DNA of 64,000 nt from assembly GCA_040544425.1 (NCBI GenBank), contig JBEONO010000005.1:1-64000 (forward strand). Reading direction: 5' to 3'. The notes under the pieces are model-generated. The model was given only the letters and a program-made list of their open reading frames with translations, had not been told where the DNA came from and made no database searches. The stretch comes from Solimicrobium sp040544425 (GTDB lineage Bacteria > Pseudomonadota > Gammaproteobacteria > Burkholderiales > Burkholderiaceae_D). Both the position numbers and the translations under genes were made by a program. This document shows, piece after piece, positions 8,720-16,729 of this stretch. Each line of letters begins with the position of its first letter. Position 1 is the first letter of the stretch.

Positions 8720-9223
8720 ATGAAAGTTCTACTAAAGTTGTTCCGGATCGTCCATGGGTTGATGGCATGTCTGTTTGGCTGCGCAGCACTGATGCTGATC
8801 GCCATTGCTACTCGTATAGGATGGTTGGCCTTCAGCGGTAGTTTGGACCGGGCCGCAGCGCAGGCAATTATCGAGGCAGTGGGACTATTGGCAGCTGCGG
8901 TTGTTGCGCTACAAATTTCCGAGACTATTGTTGAGGAAGAGGTCATTCGTGATGCAGATATCAGCGCGCCGACTCGTGTGCGAAGATTCTTGTCAAGATT
9001 CTTTGTGGTCATTGTGGTTGCGCTGGCCATTGAAGGTCTGGTTGCGACCTTCAGAGCCATCCACGAAGATCCGACACAACTTCCGTATGCTGCGAGTATT
9101 CTGGCTGCGGTTGGCGTACTGCTGGCCTCATGGGGCCTGTTCGTTTACTTCAATCGTGCTGCCGAGGAATTGGAGCCGGAGGCGATGGCAGACGCCAAAC
9201 GGGAAGACAGCAAACTCAAGTAG
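8720..9223 (+). CDS. four-helix inner-membrane protein
   Basis: With the start at 8720 (GGATATAGGT upstream) the protein has 167 residues and four hydrophobic segments: about residues 8-30, 44-68, 86-108 and 120-145. An acidic loop (SETIVEEEVIRDAD) separates segments two and three, and the C-terminus is charged. The frame is open further upstream but that part reads like non-coding text. I do not recognise the family; the pattern suggests a general small membrane protein. The next gene, OsmC, has its own promoter region, so this is probably a single-gene unit. Confidence 0.65.
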   Translation: MKVLLKLFRIVHGLMACLFGCAALMLIAIATRIGWLAFSGSLDRAAAQAIIEAVGLLAAAVVALQISETIVEEEVIRDADISAPTRVRRFLSRFFVVIVVALAIEGLVATFRAIHEDPTQLPYAASILAAVGVLLASWGLFVYFNRAAEELEPEAMADAKREDSKLK

Positions 9224-9421
9224 GCTTCAGTCGCTATTCACCAATTCTAGTTGACACAGTTGATTGATCATTCCGCAGAGGAGTGAATCAGTCAACATCG
9301 GTCATCCGCCGAATAAAATAATTTTTCCGACAGTAATCACATGCTGCAATGATTGCGCGTGTCGGGTTCAGAAAATCCGCGCCTGCCTTTTTAGATATTA
9401 GCGATTCAAAAACACTGCTCT
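9224..9421. other. intergenic stretch before the OsmC promoter
   Basis: About 200 bp with no gene seen; its end (CAAAAACACTG) resembles the sequence before the palindrome at 13909, so the conserved upstream block is longer than the palindrome itself. Confidence 0.45.
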
Positions 9422-9470
9422 GTGCGCTGTCGAACGGAAAAGCACAAATTATCCGCGTAAAAAGTAATCA
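9422..9470 (+). promoter_or_regulatory. stress-type palindrome and promoter region, copy 2
   Basis: GTGCG-CTGT-CGAAC at 9422-9435, followed by ATTATCCGCGTAAAAAG, is nearly the same as the region at 13909-13957 and similar to 953-1000. It ends 108 bp before the OsmC start, against 107 bp for copy 1. Confidence 0.55.
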
Positions 9471-9542
9471 GCCAATAGCGATTTAACAAGCGCCATTTAT
9501 GCCCTCCATCTCTATCTCAATCGCAGCCAAAGGAAAATCATT

Positions 9543-9995
9543 ATGTCCGAAAAAACCGCAAGCATTCACTGGGAAGGCCCTGGCAAAGCTGGTCAGGGCA
9601 AAGTCAGCACCGAGACTGGCGCTTTGAAGGACTATCCCTATGGATTTTCCAGCCGATTTGAAGATGACCGAACCGGTACCAATCCCGAGGAAATTCTGGC
9701 TGCAGCACACGCTGCATGTTTCACAATGGCCTTTGCGTTTGGCTGCGACAAGGCCGGTGTGAAAGTCAGCAGCATTGATACTATTGCCTCGGTGCGACTG
9801 GTGAAACAGGGAGAAGGGTTCATGATCGATCAGATTTCATTGACGATGCAGGCCACTGTTCCAGAGCTGGATAACGCAAAATTCCAGGAACTTGCGCTTG
9901 CAGCGAAACGTGACTGCCCGCTGTCAAAGGCGCTGGCGGGAGTACCGGAGATTCTGCTGAAAGCCCGATTGGGACAGGAAGAGCCGGGTGAATAA
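9543..9995 (+). CDS. osmC: OsmC-family hydroperoxide reductase
   Basis: The 150-residue protein is a typical full-length OsmC/Ohr member. The two redox cysteines are seen at Cys59 (AAHAACFTMAFA) and Cys125 (AKRDCPLSKAL), and the N-terminal strand region YGFSSRFEDDRTGTNPEE fits OsmC rather than Ohr. It reduces organic hydroperoxides in the cytoplasm, usually with lipoyl or thiol donors. AAGGAAAATC provides the ribosome site. The palindrome upstream ties it to a likely stress regulon. Confidence 0.92.
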   Translation: MSEKTASIHWEGPGKAGQGKVSTETGALKDYPYGFSSRFEDDRTGTNPEEILAAAHAACFTMAFAFGCDKAGVKVSSIDTIASVRLVKQGEGFMIDQISLTMQATVPELDNAKFQELALAAKRDCPLSKALAGVPEILLKARLGQEEPGE

Positions 9996-10100
9996 GACGC
10001 CGCAATTAACGTACCGGAGAACCAGGTTTAGAAGAATTTGACCGCAAAAATACATGTGCAGGTGCTTGGTGCAGGATCGAATAACAACCAGGAGAATAAA

Positions 10101-10547
10101 ATGGATGAAAAAGTTGAATTGAGTAATTTAGCCGGTGCACTGATACGAGGAATGCAGGTACCGGTGAGGAACGAAGACTACGCCAGAATCGCTGATTATG
10201 CAGCGACGATTTTTGGCTTGTCGGCGGCCGCAATTTCAGAGGAAAAGTTCAATGCCAACGCGAACAGGGTCATGTCCTTCTTCAATGGATTTGTGAACTA
10301 TTGCGGCCTGGCGGTGGGCCTTTCTGACGACCAGTGCAGCGGAGCATTTGAGGTATTTTTTTCCGAAATAACAGGTTTGCCGCATCACGATGCCGCCATG
10401 ACGCTCAGCGTATTAGACAGGATGGCGAAAACAGCCGAAGGGATTGCGCTGATCAAGGCGGGCGAGCATGCCGCTTATGAATGTCAGCAAGGCGATGTAA
10501 CACGAGCTGTTGCCTCACTTGGCAACGCTCTGACACTGAGCAGTTGA
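10101..10547 (+). CDS. hypothetical alpha-helical protein
   Basis: The start at 10101 follows a good AGGAGAATAAA site; the frame is open to 10038 but without such a site. The 148-residue protein is soluble and mostly helical, with no signal peptide. Cysteines occur at NYCGLAVGLSDDQCSGAF and near the C-terminus (YECQQGD). I do not recognise a family. It sits 106 bp after osmC and 176 bp before the oxidase operon, so it could belong to either transcript or stand alone. Confidence 0.7.
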   Translation: MDEKVELSNLAGALIRGMQVPVRNEDYARIADYAATIFGLSAAAISEEKFNANANRVMSFFNGFVNYCGLAVGLSDDQCSGAFEVFFSEITGLPHHDAAMTLSVLDRMAKTAEGIALIKAGEHAAYECQQGDVTRAVASLGNALTLSS

Positions 10548-10722
10548 GCGGTATCTGAGGAAGCCATTTCTGCCACAGATTTGTTCGATGGCGTACAGAC
10601 GTTGACAACCTCAGATTGAGATTTTGATCGATACGTCCAAATTAAATCCATGGTTCGGCCTGTAGTCTGTTTAACCGCCGCACGCAGATCGACTGACGTG
10701 CCGCCCTTCTGGAAAAATCGTT

Positions 10723-11652
10723 ATGTCATCCACTCAATCCGAATTCAATACGCACAGCTTTCACGCGGCACTTGCGCAGCACAATAATGCCAGAATCACA
10801 CCTGGGACACCATCCAGTCGATGGGTTGACGACGAAAAGTTGGCATTGGCGTGGCGGCTTCGTGAAGGGCATTTCATCGAATCATTGCGCGCGGAAGTGG
10901 CGCCAATGATGGGTCAAATTCCCCGTCAGGCCAATCAATTTGTTGCATGGTTTGAGTCCCTGAACGAGTCTGGGCCAGGTCAACATGACTTACTGTTCAA
11001 CTGGCTGGCAACCGATGCGACGCTGCTTCAAATGCGCTGGTTCCTGACCCAGGAGGCGGCAGGCGAGGCGGGATTCGATGATCTGCTGGCGTGCACGCAA
11101 GTCAAGCTGCCGATGGCTGCCAAACTTGAATGTGCACGCAATTTTTGGGATGAGATGGGTCATGGCAAAGCCGGGGCCATGCACGGACCAATGCTGGAGG
11201 CCATGGTGCTCGCTCTCGATCTTGGGCCCTCAATCGTGACCACAACCTGGCAGTCACTGGCACTGTCGAACGCTATGCTCGGCATGGCATTGACACGGCG
11301 ATACGCGTTCCATTCGATCGGGGCTCTTGGCGTTATCGAATTGACTGCACCAGGACGCATGGTCAAGGTTTCTGCCGGTATGCGCCGCCTCGGCATGAAT
11401 GGCAAGATGCGCGCCTATTTTGATCTGCACGCCGCGCTGGACGTCTCGCATTCTCAATGTTGGAACCGTGAAATAATCCATTCCCTGGTTCTTGCCGACC
11501 CTGACTGCGCACAGTCGATTGCAGAGGGCGCATTGATCCGTTTGCATTGTGGTCAGCGCTGTTTTGAACGCTATCGCAGCCATTTTGGACTGGACACCAC
11601 TCCTGAATTGCAAGTCGCCGCGCAAGTCTCTTCTCAGGCTGTATTTTGCTAG
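10723..11652 (+). CDS. haem-oxygenase-like di-iron oxidase (HDO family)
   Basis: The 309-residue protein matches the iron-containing redox enzymes with a haem-oxygenase-like fold. Likely metal ligands are in order: Glu111 (FLTQEAAGE), Glu144 and His147 or His154 (NFWDEMGHGKAGAMHG), Glu206, and His236/Asp240/His243 (YFDLHAALDVSH). Known HDO enzymes use di-iron and O2 for C-C cleavage, N-oxygenation or decarboxylation of amino- or fatty-acid-like substrates. The substrate cannot be told from sequence. The stop overlaps the next start, so it is coupled to a methyltransferase and an ATP-grasp ligase, which points to a small-molecule pathway. Confidence 0.8.
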   Translation: MSSTQSEFNTHSFHAALAQHNNARITPGTPSSRWVDDEKLALAWRLREGHFIESLRAEVAPMMGQIPRQANQFVAWFESLNESGPGQHDLLFNWLATDATLLQMRWFLTQEAAGEAGFDDLLACTQVKLPMAAKLECARNFWDEMGHGKAGAMHGPMLEAMVLALDLGPSIVTTTWQSLALSNAMLGMALTRRYAFHSIGALGVIELTAPGRMVKVSAGMRRLGMNGKMRAYFDLHAALDVSHSQCWNREIIHSLVLADPDCAQSIAEGALIRLHCGQRCFERYRSHFGLDTTPELQVAAQVSSQAVFC

Positions 11653-12695
11653 GCCAGACGCGCTCCACGGCGGCAGCGACTGATCAACGCGAGGACCCGA
11701 ATTTCGAGGCTGATCATGAGGCATCTCTGGTGCATCTGCTGTCTACACTGGCCAAGCAAGACTACCGATTTTGCACGGTAACTCCGACTACGCATCAGCG
11801 GGTGACCGGGAAGGAGAGGGTCGTGACCACCGATTTGCGTGATATTTTCGGTTGGAACCTGCCATTCGCCATGGAGGTGCTTCCGGTCGATCTCGCGCAG
11901 CAAATGATCAACGCCGGGATTCTGCATGAAAAAGACGGCATGGTGCGCAGTGCGCTTCGGGTGGCATCGCTGGGTAGATATCTGTTTCTACATTCATCAT
12001 TTCCAACCATCGATCCCGATGCGGTTTTTTTCGGCCCGGATACGTATCGCTTTGCGCGCTTCATTGCTTCCGCGCTAAAGCGCACGGGGACACTCGGGAC
12101 GTCGTCTGACACGATGGCGCAACGACCCATGCGCCTGCTCGACGTCGGTTGCGGCAGCGGGGCAGGCGGGATTTTCGCAGCGCGTACGCTTCGTGCCAGG
12201 GGCATTCAGGTGCAACTGGTATTGAACGACATCAACCCGAAAGCGCTCACGCTGGCAGCGGCAAATGCACGAGCTGCAGGCGTAGAAGCAATCTGCGCAT
12301 TGGGCGACTCCCTGGCTGCCGTTGCCGGAAACTTTGACTTGATCGTATCGAATCCACCATACCTCTATGACGATGCAGAGCGACTTTATCGACACGGCGG
12401 TGAGCGCCTGGGACGCGCACTCAGCGTGCGCATTGCATCCGAGTCGCTTGCCCGTCTTAACAAAAATGGGCGGCTGCTGTTGTATACCGGTGTAGCAATG
12501 ACCGGCGCGCGCGATCCCTTTTGGGAAGAGATCGCGCCGGTTGTCAATGCAGCGGGTTGCAGCTGGACTTACGAAGAAATCGACCCCGATGTCTTTGGCG
12601 AAGAACTTGACCGGCCAATCTATGCCAGGGCGGAACGGATTGCCGCAGTCGGACTCATGGTGCAATTCCCCGGGGAAGGAAGTCATGCCGGCTGA
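11646..12695 (+). CDS. class I SAM methyltransferase with NPPY motif
   Basis: The C-terminal two thirds form a Rossmann methyltransferase: motif I LLDVGCGSGAGG (about 164-175), acidic end of beta-2 LNDINPKAL, and motif IV SNPPYLYDD (NPPY at about 236-239). NPPY is typical of enzymes that methylate planar nitrogen, such as HemK/PrmC and N6-adenine enzymes. The N-terminal 150 residues are a separate helical region with a possible winged-helix-like part. The TTG start at 11646 lies over the stop of the oxidase gene; the first in-frame ATG is far inside, so this start is uncertain. It overlaps the ATP-grasp gene by 11 bp. Confidence 0.8.
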   Translation: MLGQTRSTAAATDQREDPNFEADHEASLVHLLSTLAKQDYRFCTVTPTTHQRVTGKERVVTTDLRDIFGWNLPFAMEVLPVDLAQQMINAGILHEKDGMVRSALRVASLGRYLFLHSSFPTIDPDAVFFGPDTYRFARFIASALKRTGTLGTSSDTMAQRPMRLLDVGCGSGAGGIFAARTLRARGIQVQLVLNDINPKALTLAAANARAAGVEAICALGDSLAAVAGNFDLIVSNPPYLYDDAERLYRHGGERLGRALSVRIASESLARLNKNGRLLLYTGVAMTGARDPFWEEIAPVVNAAGCSWTYEEIDPDVFGEELDRPIYARAERIAAVGLMVQFPGEGSHAG

Positions 12696-13791
12696 TCTGA
12701 ACCTGCCGTTGGACGCAGCGGTGCCTGCAACGGGCAACAGCCAGATTGTGCGCTGCGGGGCTCTTGAAAGAATGCCGAAATGGTTGATCTGCGTGCCGCT
12801 CGCCTTTCAATGGCTATGGTTATCGTTGCGCTACTTCGGCACGACCTTACCTTCCTGTGCGAACCCCAACATTACGTCGGGTGGCCTGGTCGGCGAAGGA
12901 AAACTGGAATATTTTTCATGCATGGGGCCGCTGGCTCGCGCTGCGACCGCCCCTTATATTGGCGTCGTGGCGAATGCAGAGATATCAGCTGCACGCCTCG
13001 CCCACGCGATGGCCAGTGCAGGCCTCTGGTTCCCGATTATCGCTAAACCAGACCTCGGCCTGTGCGGCTTTGGCGTTCGCCGGATCGACACGATGGCCGC
13101 GCTACTGGACTATTTTGCGGCCTATCCGGCTGACGAGACAGTCGTGTTGCAGCACTATTTGTCACAGGATGGCGAGGCCGGGATTTTTTATGCCCGTGAT
13201 CCGGTCAGTGAGGAAGCCAAAATTATTGGCCTCGCGCTACGCTACTTTCCCCGTGTTATTGGAGATGGCAGGCATACCGTTCAAGAATTAATCAATGCCG
13301 ATCCGCGGGCTGGCCGCTTGCTGGTCAGCAAAAAGCACGACACTTCAATCCCCGACGGACACATTCCGGCAGCAGGAGAAATTGTGCGCCTGGCCACGAT
13401 AGGATCGACTCGCGTTGGTGGCCTGTACCGCAATGGCAGCAAATTTATCACTGCCCAGTTAACGGAAGCGCTCGATGCGCTTGCCCGGGATATGCCGTCC
13501 TTCTATTGTGGTCGTTTTGACGTGCGCTTCGACAGTCTCAATGAACTTGCACAGGGACGTGGCTTTACGATCATCGAGGTCAATGGTGCCGGATCCGAGG
13601 CGATCCACGCCTGGGATCCAGATGTCGGTTTACTGGAAGGGTTCGGGATGATCTTTACTAAACAACGAATGCTCTTTTCGATCGGCGCTGTGCTGCGCTG
13701 CCGCGGTGCGCGTGCCGTCAGCCTGTTTTCGTTGGCGTGTCTATATCGGCGTCAGCAGCGCCTGATTGAATTTTATCCGCCTTCAAATTGA
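12685..13791 (+). CDS. ATP-grasp ligase (D-Ala-D-Ala-ligase-like)
   Basis: The start at 12685 is set by GGGGAAGGAAGTC and trims 48 spurious codons. The 368-residue protein shows the ATP-grasp order: PIIAKPDLGLCGFGVRRI (ATP-binding Lys and glycine loop), VVLQHYLSQDGEAGIFYARD, a basic catalytic area around ALRYFPRVIGDG, and the metal-binding end GFTIIEVNGAGSEA with Glu-x-Asn. Such ligases join a carboxylate to an amine using ATP. The N-terminal part includes a hydrophobic stretch (WLICVPLAFQWLWLSL). Within the operon it probably couples a carboxylic acid made or changed by the oxidase and methyltransferase. The substrate is unknown. Confidence 0.82.
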   Translation: MPADLNLPLDAAVPATGNSQIVRCGALERMPKWLICVPLAFQWLWLSLRYFGTTLPSCANPNITSGGLVGEGKLEYFSCMGPLARAATAPYIGVVANAEISAARLAHAMASAGLWFPIIAKPDLGLCGFGVRRIDTMAALLDYFAAYPADETVVLQHYLSQDGEAGIFYARDPVSEEAKIIGLALRYFPRVIGDGRHTVQELINADPRAGRLLVSKKHDTSIPDGHIPAAGEIVRLATIGSTRVGGLYRNGSKFITAQLTEALDALARDMPSFYCGRFDVRFDSLNELAQGRGFTIIEVNGAGSEAIHAWDPDVGLLEGFGMIFTKQRMLFSIGAVLRCRGARAVSLFSLACLYRRQQRLIEFYPPSN

Positions 13792-13908
13792 GAATTCCCG
13801 GCACCAACCAAGCAGATCGCCCGCTAGTTGAAACATGCAGAGTTTGTTTGGCTTTTGCAAATGATTGCTTTGATGTTTTGAGATTGGCGAGACAAAAAAC
13901 ACTGTTCT

Positions 13909-13960
13909 GTGTGTTATCGAACGGATAACTACAATCAATCCGCGTAAAAAGGTTTAGTCT
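13909..13960 (+). promoter_or_regulatory. stress-type palindrome and promoter region, copy 3
   Basis: GTGTG-TTAT-CGAAC at 13909-13922 has one mismatch to GTNCG-N4-CGNAC. The text after it (GGATAACTACAATCAATCCG, then CGTAAAAAGG) parallels copy 2. It lies 161 bp before the gene at 14083. Confidence 0.5.
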
Positions 13961-14082
13961 GATCACAAGGTTCTGAACATCATCGGTGTTTAGTCGATAT
14001 TCAACTTCAACTGCCATGGAATAGTCACTCAACCGGCAACACTGCACTAGAGTCCGGTACTCACCCAAACTTTAGGAAATGT

Positions 14083-14355
14083 ATGACAAAGATATCCGCA
14101 ACCAATCCTCACCCGAATAAAGCAGCCGCGGGAAGTAATGGATTGAAGGTGCCGCACGAACTGGATCAACTACCCAGTAAAGATCCAATTAAACCGCAAC
14201 CGGTCATGCGTCAGGCGTACGACGATCTGGAAAAAGGATTAGTTGATACCGACATGCATGGTGAACGAGGCGTTGAAGAGGTGCAGAAAAACAGCAACCA
14301 GACGGATCACAAAACGGATAACAAAAAGAAGCGGTCTGCAAATTCAAAAAAATAA
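14083..14355 (+). CDS. small hydrophilic stress-type protein
   Basis: The 90-residue protein is very hydrophilic and likely disordered, rich in Lys, Asn and Asp, ending in a basic tail (KKKRSANSKK). A central piece, VMRQAYDDLEKGLVDTDMHG, looks like a conserved helix. The start has AGGAAA upstream. No enzyme or fold is recognised. The upstream palindrome and the DUF2383 gene that follows suggest a stress role, perhaps protection of nucleic acid or protein. Confidence 0.7.
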   Translation: MTKISATNPHPNKAAAGSNGLKVPHELDQLPSKDPIKPQPVMRQAYDDLEKGLVDTDMHGERGVEEVQKNSNQTDHKTDNKKKRSANSKK

Positions 14356-14521
14356 ATTGATTGTCGCATGGACTGAGTCTGGCAATTTTGGTTTTGGTGT
14401 GATGCCGCACAGACCTCAGGTTATGCAAAAGGCAATCTGTAAACGGCATTGGAAAACAGATATTCTTTCACAATCCGAATGGAAATATTTAAATCACACG
14501 GCAATACTTAAAGGACGCGAT

Positions 14522-14980
14522 ATGGACAATCAAGACGTTATTTCTGTTTTAAATACACTAATCGAAACATGCAAAGACGGTGAGGCGAGCTATACGACAT
14601 GCGCCAAAGACGCCGGCGAGCGCAATTCACCATTACAACCCGTATATGCCGATATTAGGCATCGCTGCGCTGCCGCTGCATCCGAACTACAGGCATTGGT
14701 TGTCTCGCTGGCGGGAGAACCGAGTACGGAAGGCAGTACTGCCGAAGCGATTCATCGAGGTTGGGTGAATCTGAAACACGCACTCGGCGCCAAGAGCGAT
14801 GAAGCAGTCCTGGCTGAATGCGAACGCGGCGAAGATGCTGCGAAAAAACAATATCATCTTGCGTTGGAACATGACTTGCCTGCTCAAATCAGGACGGTTG
14901 TAGAGCGCCAATCTCAAGGCGTATTGGCCAATCATGACAAAATCAAGTCGCTGCGCGATCGGTCCGATCACAAAGTTTAA
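14522..14980 (+). CDS. DUF2383/PA2169-type four-helix bundle protein
   Basis: The start at 14522 has AAAGGACGCG upstream; the longer frame reads into the previous gene region. The 152-residue protein begins MDNQDVISVLNTLIETCKDG, the usual opening of the DUF2383 family, and continues with YTTCAKDAGERNSPLQPVYA, a helix with conserved Glu, and RGWVNLKHAL. These proteins form ferritin-like four-helix bundles and are often stress induced, with function not settled. It follows the small stress protein gene by about 165 bp and may share its promoter. Confidence 0.85.
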   Translation: MDNQDVISVLNTLIETCKDGEASYTTCAKDAGERNSPLQPVYADIRHRCAAAASELQALVVSLAGEPSTEGSTAEAIHRGWVNLKHALGAKSDEAVLAECERGEDAAKKQYHLALEHDLPAQIRTVVERQSQGVLANHDKIKSLRDRSDHKV

Positions 14981-15061
14981 TTTAAAGGCGGCTATGGTAA
15001 AACGTAGCTGCAATTGTCTTCTTGTTCCAAAATTTGACCGCGCAGTGTGGATCTGAAGAAT

Positions 15062-15252
15062 TTATTTAAAAAATGATTTGGTCTTAGCCAGGAAAGCCGC
15101 AAAATCTTCAGCATGCATCGGTCTATTAAAATAAAATCCTTGTGCTGCCGAGCATTGATTTTGACGCAATAAATTCAGCTGCGTTTCCGTTTCGCCCCCC
15201 TCCACGATGACGTAATGATGCAGGTTTCGCCCAAGATTTATGATAGCGCTGA
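15062..15252 (-). pseudogene. EAL phosphodiesterase, C-terminal remnant
   Basis: On the minus strand about 63 codons match the last helices of an EAL domain: VSAIINLGRNLHHYVIVEGGETETQLNLL, then CSAAQGFYFNRPM and a short tail. The usual AEGVET is altered to VEGGET, and nothing upstream matches an EAL barrel, so most of the gene is lost. The open frame continues upstream to 15433 but this part has no similarity to the domain. Confidence 0.7.
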
Positions 15253-15539
15253 CGAGGACATTAAGGGACGGACAAGCATTATTTGTCGGGTGTTTGGTTG
15301 CATTCGGCGTTGTAATTAGCGTTCTTATTTTTATTCGGTCATACATTTTTGCTACCGCCTCACTTAGTTTGACAGTTCGTCTGTTGAATCTGGTGGTCAT
15401 GTTCCCATTAGTTGTTTTCATCTTAAATAACACGTTGCGTCATTTTTTTAAAAATTACTGCTCATAGAAATAGATTGAGATTAAATTCTGAATGACTGCA
15501 ATGTATAACCTCGACCGACGCTTATGGGCACACTGCGAG
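15253..15539. other. degenerate stretch between EAL remnant and repeat copy C
   Basis: A plus-strand frame with hydrophobic codons (15240-15467) overlaps the EAL remnant in antisense and has no convincing start site. I regard the stretch as decayed sequence. Confidence 0.4.
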
Positions 15540-15715
15540 CAGTCATTTCTAGACAGCTGCCAGTCAATTGTTAAATCTTTCTTGCAGCTAACAATGTGAC
15601 CTCAATGGCGGCTATGTGGAAAGCGGCCAGACATGGAAAAAAAGGGCATTGTCGGCTCCACTTTGAAAGCAGTCATAGACCGGATTTTTGTCGACCGTCG
15701 CGTTTGGGCACGAAG
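15540..15715 (+). repeat. dispersed repeat, copy C
   Basis: About 170 bp match copy A (550-724) in inverse orientation, with most positions identical, including CCTCAATGGCGGCTATGTGG and CTTTGAAAGCAGTCATAGAC. Copy A and copy C enclose about 14.8 kb as an inverted pair. Confidence 0.8.
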
Positions 15716-15816
15716 CGGGCATACGCATATCCAAATAATACTGCCCCAAAAATGCCCGAATCTGAGTTTGCCGCGAAGCTCCAAACGCAACGCACGACAA
15801 AGCATATAAGCATTAA

Positions 15817-16148
15817 TCAGCAAATTTCTATGTATCCAACGGTTGGGTTGAGAAGCGTTGCGACGATCTCGTTCGAGTTCTGTAGCAACGCATTGATTAC
15901 TTCTTGATTCGCACTATTGCCTGTAACTAAACGTATGACTTTGGGCGGATATCCATTCATACCGGACAAGCCCTGGAAATCATCATCCTTGGTGACGATC
16001 ACATAATCGTTAACTTTGGCAAACTGCCAAATTGCTCGATCGTCGAGGCGTTCCAAACCAACAAGCCTGACTTGAGTGGATCCAGGATACGTCTCTTGCA
16101 GCGCAGAGACGATGCGATACGACAGATTTTCGTCGAGTAGTAATTCAT
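15817..16148 (-). pseudogene. DUF5615 (PIN-like) toxin with frameshift after start codon
   Basis: The frame encodes the DUF5615 toxin fold: LLLDENLSYRIVSALQE, RLDDRAIWQFAK, VIVTKDDDF (acidic PIN-like residues) and a C-terminal helix. The antitoxin stop and the expected toxin start overlap as ATGA at 16145-16148, but after ATGAA the frame is one base short: ATG AAT TAC is read instead of Met-x-Leu-Leu-Leu-Asp. The remaining 109 codons are open and intact. The next usable start in frame is a TTG at 16056, which would drop the first strand and its Asp. The toxin is therefore probably inactive unless the base is a sequencing error. Confidence 0.7.
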
Positions 16149-16378
16149 GCGGCCAGATGCACTACTGCGCCGTGACGTTCCCGTTCAGCCGCATAGGCCA
16201 GACAAGCCAGCACATCGTCTCGCTGCAACTCTGGGTAGTCGGCAACAATCTCATCCAAAGTCATGCCAGATGCCAGCCAGTCCAGGACATCTTGTACCGT
16301 GATTCGCAATCCACGAATGCATGACTTGCCGGCGCGTTTGCCGGGCTCGAGAGTAATAATAGTGTGATAGTCAATCAT
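16145..16378 (-). CDS. DUF433 antitoxin
   Basis: The start at 16378 has AAAGG upstream. The 77-residue protein is a standard DUF433 member: HTIITLEPGKRAGKSCIRGLRITV, then DVLDWLASGMTLDEIVADYP and DDVLACLAYAAER, a winged or HTH-like DNA-binding fold. These pair with DUF5615 PIN-like toxins, neutralise them and likely repress their own promoter. Its stop overlaps the toxin start. It is intact even though the toxin frame is broken. Confidence 0.88.
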   Translation of the reverse strand: MIDYHTIITLEPGKRAGKSCIRGLRITVQDVLDWLASGMTLDEIVADYPELQRDDVLACLAYAAERERHGAVVHLAA

Positions 16379-16468
16379 GACGCTGCCTTTCAAATAGTCA
16401 AATAATGGTCAGATATATTTCGGTGAAGATCGACGTTCGCCAGCAGTTTGATCGATTGTACGGTAATA

Positions 16469-16547
16469 GTCCGACAGCCCGGTAGGCTGAGATTCAATCC
16501 CGGCACATCAACGTTCGAAGCCGGGATTGCATTCAGACCGGTCGGAC
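16469..16547. repeat. long imperfect inverted repeat
   Basis: CAATCCCGGC (16495-16504) and GCCGGGATTG (16520-16529) are perfect arms around a 15-bp spacer. An outer pair GTCCGAC (16469-16475) and GTCGGAC (16541-16547) extends the fold. It lies 90 bp upstream of the DUF433 start. It could be a cruciform-forming site, a terminator-like hairpin or a mobile-element end. A plus-strand frame across it has no credible start or domain. The rest of 16379-16729 holds no supported gene. Confidence 0.55.
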
Positions 16548-16729
16548 GGTGTGCCAAATTTTTTAGGCGTTTCTCCAGAATGCCTTATTTAGGGCATTAT
16601 TTTTCAGATCGAAGACGTTTATGCTTCAGCGGGCCGTGTATTTCTGGTTTGTCCCCAAGGTGTATCGAACGGCGCGTTACAACGGCAGATTCAATAATGG
16701 CAAGAGAAATTTAAATCTAATGAGCTTCT

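Noticed and set aside
15240..15467. Plus-strand hydrophobic 75-codon frame
   Set aside because: It overlaps the EAL remnant in antisense and has no start signal.
15596..15907. Plus-strand 103-codon frame within repeat copy C
   Set aside because: It follows the repeat frame and then runs antisense into the DUF5615 gene.
16448..16714. Plus-strand 88-codon frame
   Set aside because: It crosses a long inverted repeat, has no ribosome site and no protein-like pattern. A piece resembling a tRNA T-arm (GATTCAATCCCGGC) was also checked but no tRNA fold fits.
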